DNA of 64,000 nt from NCBI GenBank assembly GCA_940671915.1, contig CALNVZ010000174.1, positions 19,051,022-19,115,021 on the forward strand, given 5' to 3'. Shown piece after piece: positions 27,301-36,970 of the stretch (the stretch's first letter is position 1; the number at the start of each line of letters is the position of its first letter). Origin of the DNA: Paracentrotus lividus. Taxonomy: Eukaryota > Echinodermata > Echinoidea > Camarodonta > Echinidae. The position numbers and the translations under genes were made by a program. The notes beneath the pieces are model-generated. The model had not been told where the DNA came from, did no database searches, and saw only the letters and a list, made by a program, of their open reading frames with translations.

Positions 27301-30300
27301 TCAGATTAAGATTATGTTGAAAACATATGCATTATTATATCAATGTTTGTTGATTTCCTTTAAAGAGTAAATCAATTGAAATTGAATAGAATAATTTTGT
27401 TCAAGCATGGATGTACGGTATATTGGATTTCTTTTGTTCAAAATTGCATCGATCAAGTAAAATTAAATTTACAAGGGCTCAGTCATGTTAAATTGACAAT
27501 GTGATTCAAAGGATTAAATGCTTTTACGTTGCATATTATTTCTCACTTCAGCACCACCTTCTGTAGAGCTGGTGAAACGAGTAAAGGATTTATATCACAA
27601 GAGGGTGTCAGATGTGAGGTTCCTTATCCCTATCCTGACTGGGCTTGAAAAGGTAAGAAAATTATTACTACTTTCTGTGTCTAGGATTAAATATCTATTG
27701 TTTCTTGAACCACAAATCATTGCTCTAATCTGTGCTAGGATAAATAATATGAACATTGATGACCAAATATAGGACTTGCTTATGTTGTATTGATCAGTGT
27801 TGCTTTAAAAAGAGTAAAATAACACTTGTGTTTTAACCCACTGGCTCAAAATCACCAAAAATTTGTTTGAATTCATATTAGGTGATTTTTTAAACTAGAC
27901 GTTCCAAGCTTTCCATTGATATCAAACACATAGGCCCATATTCTGCTATGAAGACTGAGTTTGTATGTGTCGCAAGTTCGTACAAAGCTATAGTGCGATC
28001 CGCATCAGACAAAAGGATCGCACAACCGGGCACAATAGCTTTGTACGAACTTGCGACGCATACAAACTTAGTCTTCATAGCAGAATATGGGCCTTATAGT
28101 CTAATAAAATAATATGTTAAAAGAAGAGCAATCAATGATATTCTATGCAGAAAAATCTGCTCCTTTTGCCATTTACTTTGTTGTACGTTTTGCAACTTAT
28201 TTGTGGTTTTGAGGCCATTGGTCACATTTATTGTTTTATTTCGGTTCAAATATGTGTGTGAAGTTATAAGAATTTATTACTAATCTATCATTTGTACAAG
28301 GTATTAACATATGTTATGATAACAACACATCTTAATACTAATTTGGCGACATGTAGGGGAAGCTGCCCTGCCGACTACATTTCTGAAAGTAATATCTTAT
28401 TCCAACCTGATATGAGTAGTACTTACAACTTTCAAAAGGCACAGTACTAGGTGTATTCTATGGATTTAACACTAATACTTCATGGAACCCACTCATTGTT
28501 CCCCTCACAGAAAGACGTAATCTCTGCCCTACCCAAGTTGATACGTCTGAACCCCATCGTAGTGAAGGAGGTCTTCCATCGTCTTCTTATGAGTCACCAA
28601 GCTGAGAGTAGCGGAGGTCAGAGTCCATTGACCCCAGCCGAACTTCTTATTGCCCTTCATAATATTGATCCTTCCAAGTGTGACATGAAATCAATTATCA
28701 AAGGTAACTCACAAATGACATGTATTTAAACTTCAATATAAAAATGATGTGAATAATACAGTCTACTCCCGTTATTTATTTATTGAATGATTTTTTAAAA
28801 AGCTGAATATGGCAGCCCGGAGGCTGAAATACATTCAGTTCACAAAAATAAAAGATACAAACATTCAAATATCAAAATATACTTAAAGCAATAAATTATG
28901 TAAGGAACAAGATACTGTTATTATCAAAGGTCAAACCTGAAAGTGTTCGTTCTTGAAATCAAATTATCTAACATTGTAACATCTGAGAAAATTGTTGTAA
29001 AATTTGGGTAGGTGAAATAAAAAGCTTTTGAGGTTGATTTTGTTTATGATTAAGCCTGCTTTAAAATATATTGATGTAATATATAAGATGGAGATTGATA
29101 CAAAAGAGAACATATCCGTTTTATATATATAATGAGTAACGAACATAACCAATAAGTTCAACAGGCCATATCTATGCATTTGTGTATAATAATGGTGAAG
29201 TCAAAGGTCAATAATATTCAGTAAAGATTCCATATATTCGTTTAGGACTAGAGTGCGATTTAGGACTAGAGTGCGATTATAAGAAGATGCTGGGAACCAA
29301 GCCATTTACCTCATTATAACATAATCTTTTTGTATCCATGCTCATTATAATGGGAGTAGAATGTTTTAATACTTTAATTGAAAGTTACAAGACTCTTTCC
29401 GTTTTACATTTGCATGATATCTTAGTTACATTTACATTTCAATAATTGATTCTAAATGAAAGTACAATGTTGCTTTCATCGACATTGCTTCTACAACTCA
29501 GATTCTACAACTCATATTTTCTCCTAGTGCAAGTAAGTGACCTCTGTAGACATGTGGTCTTAATAATATAGAACTGAAATATTTAGCATCATTTTTACAA
29601 TGTACATACATGTAGAAAACATTTTTTGTAAACTAGTAATTTCCAACAAAAATTGAATAAAAATATTGTGGTCAATCAATTGGGGTGGCTTGTCAGAATC
29701 TGACGTTGCGTATAAGAGTGAGTTCCTTTCTCTGCTGGCATCGGCGGATGATGTCAAGAGGCCTGGTGCCAGTGGCATCTCTAAGCCAAGAAAGAAAAGT
29801 CAGTCTTTGTCGTCCTCGTGCCCTACGTCCCTCAACAGCACCAGTGAGAGCTACTGTCTCAAGGGCATTCTTACGAAGTACGTGGCCTAGGAAACAAATC
29901 TGTCTGGACGCGATTATTTTAAGCAATGTTCGGGATGACCTAGCTCTTTCGAGTACATCCTCATTTGAAACATGATCAGTCCATGATATCTTCAACATTC
30001 TACGTAGGAACCACATCTTGGTCGCTTCCAGGCGCTGCTGCATGGTTTTACTTATAGTCCAGCATTCACATCCGTAAAGAAATGTGGACCACACATAACA
30101 ATGTAACAGTTCTAAGTCTGTGGAGAGAGTTATAGAGCGAGTTGTCAATATTCTATCCATTTCCTTGAATGTAAGTTTTGCTATGCCAATTCGTCGTCTG
30201 ATCTCCCTATCACACCTTGCATCTGGTGTGACTACACTGCCAAGATAAGTGAATTCACTGACCTGTTCAAGGATTTCATCATTTACTCTAACCCTGCACT

Positions 30301-33300
30301 GTGGAGCTGGAGATGATTTTGAGAATACAAGACAAAAGGACTTTTTACGGTTTAAAAACAAACCTTTCTGTTCGCTCTCTAAGACTACTCTGTCATGAGG
30401 TTCTGCATGTTCTCCTCCGAGTCAGCAATCATGATCGTATCATCTGCATATCTGATGTTTGATATGTTGACTCCACCAATCTTATTCCATCCATTTCTCT
30501 TACTGATTGCAGGATGACTTCAGTGTAGAGCGAAAACAACTCAGGTGAAAGGATGCATCCTTGTCTCACACCTCGTTCCACGCTGAGCCAGTTGCTCATC
30601 TTCCCCTCAATTTTGATTGCAGCAAGCTGTCCCAGGAGGTTTTTGATCAGTTCAATTTCTTGTCCATCAATGTCTAGTGCCTCTAGAACTTTCATTAGTG
30701 CCTGGTGTTGAACCATGTCGAACGCTTTGACATAGTCAATGAAGCACACGTAGAGGTCTGACTGCATCGGATTGCCCTCTCAGATAACATTCGAATGATG
30801 AAGATTGCATTCCTGGTACCTTGTCTGGTCTAAATCCATACTGTTCTTCTGATATTTCACCAATGGTTCTTCCACGGAGTCTGTTCAGAAGCACACGAAG
30901 AATCAGCTTTGTCAGATGACTCATCAGGCTTATAGTTCGAAACTGGTCACATCTTCTGGACCCAGGCTTCTTTGGTATTGCAATGAACACAGATTTAATC
31001 AATCTCAATTGGAAAATGACCATCATCATAGATTTGTTCGCAAGATTGGTTATGTGTGACACCCCAAAGTCTCCCAAATGCAGTGAACATCTCTGCCTGT
31101 AAGGCCATCTGGCCAAGCTGCCTTCCCATTGACATACTTTGAAGAGCATACGCTATTTCTTTTTTCAATATGATGTTGCCTCCATCTTTGCTCCTTACTG
31201 GTTTCTGTCCTCTATGGTAATAAGTGATTATTATTTGTTGTTCTCAACAGCAACCAGCCTATGTTTCAGTGAGAAAGCCATCTATACTGGTGAGGTATTA
31301 GCTGTAGTGATGCAGCAGCTTATGGAACAAACACCCCTACCAACCCTCCTCCTCAGGACCATCATCCAGTCTCTCTCCATGTATCCCAAACTCAAAGGCT
31401 TCATCATGAATCTGCTTCTCAGGCTTGTCTCCAAGCAGGTCTGGAAGATGCCCAAGCTTTGGGAGGGATTTGTCAAGTGCTGTGAGGTGAGATTAGTGTC
31501 GCTATACTATTTGCATTAGAGAGCTTTTGCAAATCAATCAAAGACTCACTCAGGGACAAAGAACGATTAAGAATTGACACAGTTGCACTCATTGCACTAA
31601 TCTTCAGTTTCACACATTCAAAAATGCATGGTTTATGTGATTTGTTGACTAATATTGCGATGATGATGTTACTGACCAGAGCTCTAATTGTCTGATCTTC
31701 TTCTTACTACTACTCAATTCAGCGATGTGATATTGACCAAAACCTGTTGGTGATTGACGCATGGACTCCCAATAGCAAAATTGGACTGTGTTCAGAGCAA
31801 TACTTGATTGCCTTTTTTCTAAGTGAGTCTGCTATTAATTTGCGAAAGCTAACTGTTATCTGATATCTTTATCAGACTGATGTTGAACATCAATTGACTG
31901 AGTCATGTAAGATTATGTCCATTTGAATTTTTAATGGTGCTATACAAGACAGCTGGTTCATATTGGCTTTAAAGTTTATGAATTGTGATTAATTTTTACA
32001 GCTACGTGTATGGGCGCTATGATATGTATTGTGAAGTTTTATTAATTGAAACAACTAGAAGATGGAGCGTCAGAATATTATGTTTTATATTCATTTCAAA
32101 GTACATGCAAATTAGAAACGGAAAATGAGTGAAATTGGTGTGGTCATACTCGCATATAAAGCCTGTAAAAGACAACATTATATAGCTACTGGGCAATTAG
32201 CCTTTCTAAAGAAACATTCACACTCAGCATACTAGGCTATGGCACTGTGATACCTAATCGCATAAAATATTGCCAATTTTTGTTTCCTTTTCATGCAAGT
32301 AATTATTTTAAAGCTCCTGAAATGTGAATGACTGCTTCCATATGCTTTCAAACAGATTTCTCTACATAAACTAACAATTCACCGCAATTAATATGAGAAC
32401 AATACCGTTATGAATTCTCTCTTGCCCATGACAGCGGACGATACCACAGTCCTTCCAAGTGCTTCTACAGCTACCCCCTGAACAGCTAGGCAATGTGTTT
32501 GAGATGAGTAAGGGTATGAGAGTCAAACTGTTAGCTCATGTTGAGACCTTCTCTTCCCATCAGGTATGGATCATTCCAATTTCACAGCTGGGGGTGTTTC
32601 ACCAAGCCGTTTATAAAGTTACGCAAACGACTCTTCATCTGTTCTTGAGCTAAATGATTAAGAATGTTCCAGTCATTTGTAAAGTCATTCGTAACTTTAG
32701 AAACCACTTAATGAAACTCTACCCTTGTGATAATACACTGCCTAACTTACTGTCTGTTGATTGGTCTAAAGACCCTTTTAAATACATATTGAACTGTACT
32801 TAAATCTGTGATATTGTGTTGAAAATCAAATATAAGATACTTGCAAATTCTATACAGATTATTGGTTCATATTTTTTCTTGAAAATATATTTATAAAATA
32901 TATCTGTGGTTGCCTGAATATTCCATATTTTTCTAAATACATGACATATTTTAATTGTCCTTTTTAACCATTAGCCCAGGTAAGTCTTAGTCTGATTGAT
33001 ATACTTTTAAGCTGAATATTAAATCTAGAGATAAAAAAGAAAAGAAAAATATATCTATGAAAGAAAGAAGCAGCTTGAATTTCAATTAAATCACTGATAT
33101 CATATGATGATGGTTAATGTGAAATCCATTCATTTCTTGATTTCTGTATTCAGCAAGCACATGTACCCAAGGCGATCATGAAAGTGCTGGAGACAGATCC
33201 AGTCAAGGAGAGAGAGGAACGTGAGAGGAAGGAGGCAGAAGAGAGGGCACGTCAGGAAGAAGAGAGGAAGAAAAAGGAAGAAGAAGAACGAATAGCAAAG

Positions 33301-33678
33301 GAGAAGGCCGAAGCAGAGAGATTGGAAAAAGAAAGGATAGCTGAGGAAGTAGCAGAGCAAGTGAGAAAAGAGGAAGAAGAGAAACGTGAAGCTGAAGAGA
33401 GGGAGAGAGTGGCTGCAGCAGCTGCTGCGGAAGAGGCTGCCAAGAGTGAAGCAACGAAGGAGAAGACAACCGCAGAGGAGACGACTGCAGAGGAGACAGA
33501 GGAGCTCCCAGCAGATGAGGGAACACCAACGAAAGACGAGGATGGAGAGGAGAAAGCCAAGGCAGGAAAGGCTATACCTGTGACTTCTGCTCGTAAGGGA
33601 AGGGGGCGAGGTAGGGGTGCAAAGGCAGCCCCAGCTCCACCTACAGCAGGTACCCGTCGAAGCTCCAGAAGAAAGTAG
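6359..33678 (+). CDS. SYMPK: Symplekin, mRNA 3'-end processing scaffold (complete, 27 coding exons)
   Basis: Exons: 6359-6445, 8780-8902, 9208-9281, 10369-10501, 10888-10997, 11503-11614, 12285-12388, 12782-12879, 14297-14355, 14713-14808, 15286-15375, 16478-16642, 18135-18281, 18687-18780, 20062-20241, 20848-20934, 21633-21825, 22312-22393, 22788-22970, 24267-24448, 25312-25381, 26787-26895, 27552-27652, 28511-28703, 31251-31486, 32435-32563, 33154-33678. All have GT/AG borders and matching phases; the sum is 3762 nt, 1253 residues (human about 1270). Symplekin scaffolds CPSF/CstF and histone pre-mRNA processing complexes and binds the Ssu72 phosphatase. Residues about 30-330 are HEAT-like repeats ([22 protein letters not shown]). 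A basic cluster at 343-362 looks like a nuclear signal. The C-terminal symplekin domain covers about 790-1090 ([46 protein letters not shown]). The last exon has an unusual Glu/Lys/Arg-rich tail ending in an RG-rich segment. Assignment rests on strong remembered similarity to vertebrate symplekin along the whole length. Confidence 0.97.
7056..7735 (+). mobile_element. tRNA-derived SINE in symplekin intron 1, split by a MITE
   Basis: A tRNA-like head spans 7060-7132 with an A box (TGGTCGAGTGG) and a B box (GGTTCGAATCC, 7110-7120). Its ends can pair (GTGGTGT with ATACCAC), but the anticodon stem cannot. The body continues to about 7240, is interrupted by the MITE at 7241-7629, resumes with a GCCCAGCCGGGTAA phrase and ends in GCGCTATATAAATGC followed by an ATT-type microsatellite. 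That tail arrangement is common in animal SINEs. Confidence 0.75.
7241..7629. mobile_element. 389-bp hAT-like MITE, copy 2, nested in the SINE
   Basis: This is the same family as 1276-1666 in the opposite orientation: it begins CAGAGATGCCAAG and ends CTTGGTAGCTCTG. It is flanked by CTTTCG at 7235-7240 and 7630-7635. Shared interior phrases include the TCTCACGCA repeats and the GCGCGC core. Removing it rejoins the SINE body. Confidence 0.8.
9332..10019. mobile_element. MITE with TTAA target sites, copy 2, in symplekin intron 3
   Basis: Same family as 3594-4099: inverted ends starting AGGGAAAGTTAACCCTGG, flanked by TTAA at 9328-9331 and 10020-10023, and sharing GACGTCACATGCGAGCAGC in the arms. 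A 199-bp element at 9582-9780 has inserted into it. The donor of symplekin exon 3 (9282) is only about 50 bp upstream of this element. Confidence 0.8.
9582..9780. mobile_element. 199-bp TA-flanked MITE nested in another MITE
   Basis: The inverted ends share CTGTATAAG and a TATTTTCGCG block. TA lies on each side (9580-9581 and 9781-9782). The interior repeats TTTCGCG / CGCGAAAAT phrases several times. Removing it restores continuity with the other copy of the host MITE, which confirms the insertion. Confidence 0.8.
12930..13073. repeat. Imperfect hairpin MITE, GGCC-ended, in symplekin intron 8
   Basis: The segment runs from GGCCTGTATTC to GAATATTGGCC with arms sharing GAGTTTGTAC and GAAGTTGT. 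It belongs to the same family as the better-preserved palindrome at 27932-28094. Confidence 0.6.
13328..14087. mobile_element. About 760-bp inverted-repeat element in symplekin intron 8
   Basis: The left end carries AACCCTAAAAAGGGG and the right end CCCTTTTAGGGTT, with GGCCTCCC against GGGGGGCTGATTAG-type subterminal matches. The interior is AT-rich with no coding frame. A C run at about 14060-14072 is typical of this repeat type. Confidence 0.55.
15621..16141. mobile_element. About 520-bp terminal inverted-repeat element in symplekin intron 11
   Basis: The left end CAATATCGTCGACAACTCCG is matched by the complement of the right end, which reads CAAATTGTCGGCAGCTCCAC. No transposase frame is visible. 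The interior contains a CpG- and GCGCGC-rich stretch around 15780-15860. Confidence 0.55.
16760..17925 (-). mobile_element. Degenerate non-LTR retrotransposon reverse transcriptase in symplekin intron 12, antisense
   Basis: Broken minus-strand frames carry reverse-transcriptase signatures: an FADD catalytic box with NIFLS following it (near 17900), then [16 protein letters not shown] and an [14 protein letters not shown] segment (about 17555-17274). This order is typical of CR1/Jockey-like elements. Stops and frame changes show that it is dead and 5'-truncated. Confidence 0.78.
19421..20023. mobile_element. TTAA-flanked MITE in symplekin intron 14
   Basis: The left end AGGACTCATCCGGGCT pairs with the right end AGCCCGGACTCCTCCT. 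TTAA flanks both (19417-19420 and 20024-20027). Long subterminal arms also match (CAAAATCGGATAAG against ATCCGATTTTGATG). It ends only about 40 bp before symplekin exon 15. Confidence 0.78.
20462..20503. repeat. Poly-C / poly-A homopolymer junction in symplekin intron 15
   Basis: A run of about 20 C is followed directly by a run of about 20 A. It is low complexity and prone to sequencing error. Confidence 0.9.
21023..21243. repeat. Palindromic MITE-like segment in symplekin intron 16
   Basis: The ends read CATATGACGAGGTTTGCCTC and GAGGCAAACCTCGTATGAG, giving near-complementary arms of about 25-30 bases around a loop of about 160 bases. Confidence 0.62.
22876..23940 (+). repeat. Tandem array of decayed copies of the 3' half of symplekin exon 19
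   Basis: The unit is the last 95 nt of exon 19 with its GTAATT donor and about 35 nt of following intron. Starts keyed on ACCTG fall at 22876 (the real exon), 23006, 23135, 23269, 23672, 23794 and 23904, a period near 130 bp. The fourth copy is lengthened by a 268-bp insertion. Copy 2 has an in-frame stop (TTC TAT TAA); copy 3 is still open across its exon-derived part; later copies are worn. None has the 5' half of the exon or its acceptor, so they are read as pseudo-exons. Confidence 0.88.
23343..23610. mobile_element. 268-bp MITE inserted in the fourth pseudo-exon copy
   Basis: The inverted ends share CGTCACACTGTCC-AAAGTT and GATGGACAC. TAA occurs on both sides (23340-23342 and 23611-23613), consistent with a Harbinger-type 3-bp duplication. 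Taking it out rejoins a normal 130-bp unit. Confidence 0.75.
24500..24895. repeat. Mirrored array of degenerate TTGGTCTAAT motifs in symplekin intron 20
   Basis: The first half carries repeated TTGGTCTAAT-like words on the plus strand (near 24518, 24550, 24571, 24631, 24654). The second half carries the complement, ATTAGACCAAGT-like words (near 24700-24895). The spacing is irregular. A one-directional relative of the motif occurs at 61945-62125. Confidence 0.7.
27932..28094. repeat. Near-perfect palindrome (hairpin MITE) in symplekin intron 23
   Basis: The arms, about 66 bases each, begin GGCCCATATTCTGCTATGAA and end with its complement, with only a few mismatches and a short centre near 28015. 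The transcript could form a very stable hairpin. It is related to 12930-13073. Confidence 0.82.
28757..29358. repeat. Possible inverted-repeat element in symplekin intron 24
   Basis: The left boundary reads ACAGTCTACTCCCGTTAT and the right boundary ATTATAATGGGAGTAGA, the ends of a short family seen also at 35172-35312, 35515-35613, 57364-57430 and 59480-59632. The interior is AT-rich and has probably gained other insertions. Confidence 0.45.
29650..31149 (-). mobile_element. Degenerate non-LTR retrotransposon (reverse transcriptase to 3' end) in symplekin intron 24, antisense
   Basis: Three minus-strand frames read as one broken reverse transcriptase. 31149-30736 includes [20 protein letters not shown]. 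30767-30429 includes [13 protein letters not shown] and [16 protein letters not shown]. After a frame change YADDT appears near 30450. 30361-29693 includes [30 protein letters not shown] and [14 protein letters not shown]. This matches the abundant animal endonuclease-reverse transcriptase type of LINE. Frame breaks and stops show it is inactive. The 5' endonuclease part is absent. Confidence 0.88.
32583..32725. repeat. Short inverted-repeat element (ACCAAGTCGTT family) in symplekin intron 26
   Basis: GGGTGTTTCACCAAGCCG at one end and an ACTTAATGAAACTCTACCC end on the other are imperfectly complementary. Related copies lie near 14840-14910, 34326-34492, 37806-38088 and 56822-56985. Confidence 0.5.
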
Positions 33679-34325
33679 GGTTCTTTGAAGATGATGAACT
33701 TGGCTTGTACATGTAACTACTGTACATATTTAAGAATGACAGCTGGAACTTTGTAGCACACAATTCAAGGGTGTACACCATGTGGGTTTTCATCAAGTAT
33801 TACAATGGCATTCTGGATAGCACAGGTTCTACATGATATGCCACATATGAACTACAGTCTACTCATGGTATGAACAAGCACCGATATGAGACTTTGTTAT
33901 AATGAGGCTGTTCTACCAGTCACTATTTCAAACATGTGAAGAGGTTATTGGCTTGGTCCTTAGCACTTCATCATATCAGGGAGGTACCCAAACATTGCAC
34001 AATTCTGCAGCATCTTTTCTTTTCTTTTGTTTAATTTTAAATTTGTGGAGTATTGCAAGGCACAATTATGATTTTGAGAAATTAATAATTTGTTGCCAAT
34101 TTTTTTTTTCTTTGTTTTGTTAAGATTTTCTTTCTCTGTGGTAGACATACTATATTCTCATACCAATATCATCAATTAATATTACAATACTAAGATTCTT
34201 ATTTTCTGTACTTTATGGAATGCTTTGATTATAAGATTTAATTCTGAAGTTTTTGTTGGTCCATATCAATATTGCTGTTGCATATTTGCATGAAACGTTT
34301 GTAATTTATATCTTCTCCAGACTCC

Positions 34326-34492
34326 TATGCCAGGGCTGTTTTTAACCAAGTCGTTCGTAACTTACAGATGACTTTTCCAATGACTGGTAATCAGTTATTG
34401 CGCTAAATTATAAAGCATGTGATAAGTAAAGCACCCAAGAACATGTTCCAGTCGTTCTAAACTTTAAGAACGACTTGGTAAAACACCACCCA
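34326..34492. repeat. Inverted-repeat MITE, ACCAAGTCGTTC family
   Basis: The left arm reads TTTTTAACCAAGTCGTTCGT and the right arm AGAACGACTTGGTAAAACAC. The same family, about 160 bp long, recurs at 56822-56985. Confidence 0.65.
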
Positions 34493-35171
34493 GATCAGTT
34501 TGGTTTTTTAACATGTTAAACCAGCTGATTATATGATCCACTATCCATTGCTCCCATGCAATTATTTTTCCTAGGTTGTACATATTTATTTGCTCTTTAT
34601 GCAGCATATTATTAAGTATCTTTTAAAATGGGATGACGCCTATGCCAGTCTTGGATTATTGATAATTTTTTTTGTCAGAATATCATGCAATGAAAGAAAG
34701 TTTGTATACTTAGGATTCAATTAAATTAAATATTGAATTGTCTCAAGAACATGTGGACTATTGTGTTTATGTATGTTTCACTAATTATTCTGAAAGTCAT
34801 AACAACCTTGACAGTAATTTTGCCTTGAGTGAAAGCAGAGAAAATGTAAATGGGGGCTCCAAAGGAATCCTGTATTTTAAAAAAAAGTTATTAAAAAAAA
34901 AAAAAAAAATTTAATTCAAAATTTATCTGAACTTTTGAGGCAGTTCATGCAAAAAATAATCACTGTATATTCTCAGGTAAAAAAAATTCTACTCCGATTA
35001 TAGAAAGTAAATATCCAATGAGATTTTGTTAAAGGAGCTCAATTATAAGCATTGGATAACCAAGTATTCTTATGCAGTCCCCAAATAAACTTCCACTCCA
35101 TAAAGAAGTAAATAATTGTAGCTGCTGTTGAATAATTCATGTGTTCATGGAAAATGAAGACAAAATGCAGT

Positions 35172-35312
35172 ACAGTCCCGTTCTAACAAGAAGCTCGAGA
35201 CGGAGCCAATTGCATTGTTATATCAAAAGCTTGAGATCCTGAAAATATAGGCACATACATTTGAACATTTGAAATTTAGAGCATATCCTCGTTATAACAG
35301 GAGTAGACTGTA
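35172..35312. repeat. Short TIR element, ACAGTCTACTCC family
   Basis: ACAGTCCCGTTCTAACAAG and CGTTATAACAGGAGTAGACT form complementary ends about 140 bp apart. A second copy follows at 35515-35613 (CCACTCCCATTATAATGAG to TCGTTATAATGGGAGTGG). Confidence 0.6.
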
Positions 35313-36970
35313 CAAAGAATTATGTGTCTATTTTCAGCAGAGATCACAAAATGGATAGAAAAGAGAGAGAAATGGGGCATAAATGAGAGAGAAATAAAGA
35401 GAGGGGATTGTGTCATGAATATAGGGTTCCTCTAAATTGAATGAATTTTAGATGGATTATCATAGTCATCCCGGGGAACAATGCTTTATAAAAAAGTATT
35501 ATCGTTATTATATAATCCACTCCCATTATAATGAGCAAGGATACAAGATTTTGTTTTAACATGGTATCTGTCTTGCTCCAAAGCATCTCGTTATAATGGG
35601 AGTGGACTTTATAACACTATCTTGTTGCACTGAACATATACATTTGTACAAAATCTTTTGATCCATGCTGGTCATAAGAGGAATAGACTGTACTTTGATA
35701 AACTTCCTTGAATGCCTTGACAAGATAATGATCGAACACGATGCCCTTGAGAACTCTTCTTTCCGTTCATATTTCAAATTGGCTAGAGGAAGTGATAGCT
35801 ATACTAGAGATTGGCTTTGGGTGTGTATGTCTACATGCTCTGACTCCAATACAATATACACTGATCAGTGAAATATTTAACCAAATAAAGGATAAGTTAA
35901 GAATGTTTCAATCTTAATGTCATCAAGACAAATTGGCAGTATTGTAATGTGTGCTGGTCCTCTTGTTTTTTATTCGTTCACAAACAAATTTTACCAGAAA
36001 AAAAAATATTTTAGATATAAATTTTGTAATTTGTTTATATATGCAATTATACAGGCCTCCTTGTAAGAAATGACAAAGCTTTGAAAGTTTACTTGTTGAC
36101 AACTTTTGTAATTCATATGTTTCTACCCTTTATCTAAGTTTTTATAAATATTCACTTCATGCATATCTGGTTTCCTTGATATCAGGGTTGGATTAACCTT
36201 AAAGTGCCATGAATCAAATTACTAAATTTTGCGCTTCCTTTATATCAAATACACATTCATTGCATTCTCACAATTCACAAAGGACAAAAAGCCACTGTAT
36301 GTACAGGAACACAAAAATTTAATAAAATCTCATTATCAAATGGAAAACTACCACAAAGGAGGTTGAATATGTATAAAGAATTGAATTCATTTTCATTTTT
36401 GTACACATACAATGTGTCAATGAGGGATATATTGTGTACAAGGTTAAATATCCTAATATTCAACTAAATTTCAGCGATCGGTGACATGAAGTTATACACA
36501 ATGGAAAATTGACATGACAAACAGCTCTTGATATTTTCCACACATATAAAACTTTTATAAGTATCTGGATCTCTCTGGAATACATTTTGTATACAAATAT
36601 AATCATTTTAAATATCATACATACAAGGACAAAATAAAAGAAGATAAAGAATCAAACACACACCTTCAACTACTGGAATCCGAAAAAATGTCATATGCAC
36701 AAAATCTAGCACTAACATGAAAAGAAAGAAGAAAAATACCACATAAAATTGTGGATTCTAAACAAAAGGGCTACAAAAACATTCCAAAAACACTCTCTAA
36801 ACACTCAATGTCCATCCTTCATCTCCTTATATGGAGTAAGGACGGTTACCATAGTGAGGATTAAGCCCTGCCCCCATTGCGTTGCCCTCTCTCTCCAATC
36901 AGTATTGCTGCATGATTTATAAGATGAAAGCAAGTTCTAGAGTTCTATCTTCATCGTTTTTTATGTTGTT

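Larger units (their letters stand above)
33679..36970. other. Symplekin 3' UTR and convergent intergenic space before DPY30
   Basis: No coding exon was found. AATAAA words at 35084-35089 and 35884-35889 are possible symplekin poly(A) signals; the true end cannot be fixed by reading. Short inverted-repeat elements lie at 34326-34492, 35172-35312 and 35515-35613. The rest is unremarkable AT-rich DNA. Confidence 0.5.

Noticed and set aside
33203..33560. Long antisense open frames
   Set aside because: They are shadows of the Glu/Lys-rich last symplekin exon, whose codon bias removes stops on the other strand.
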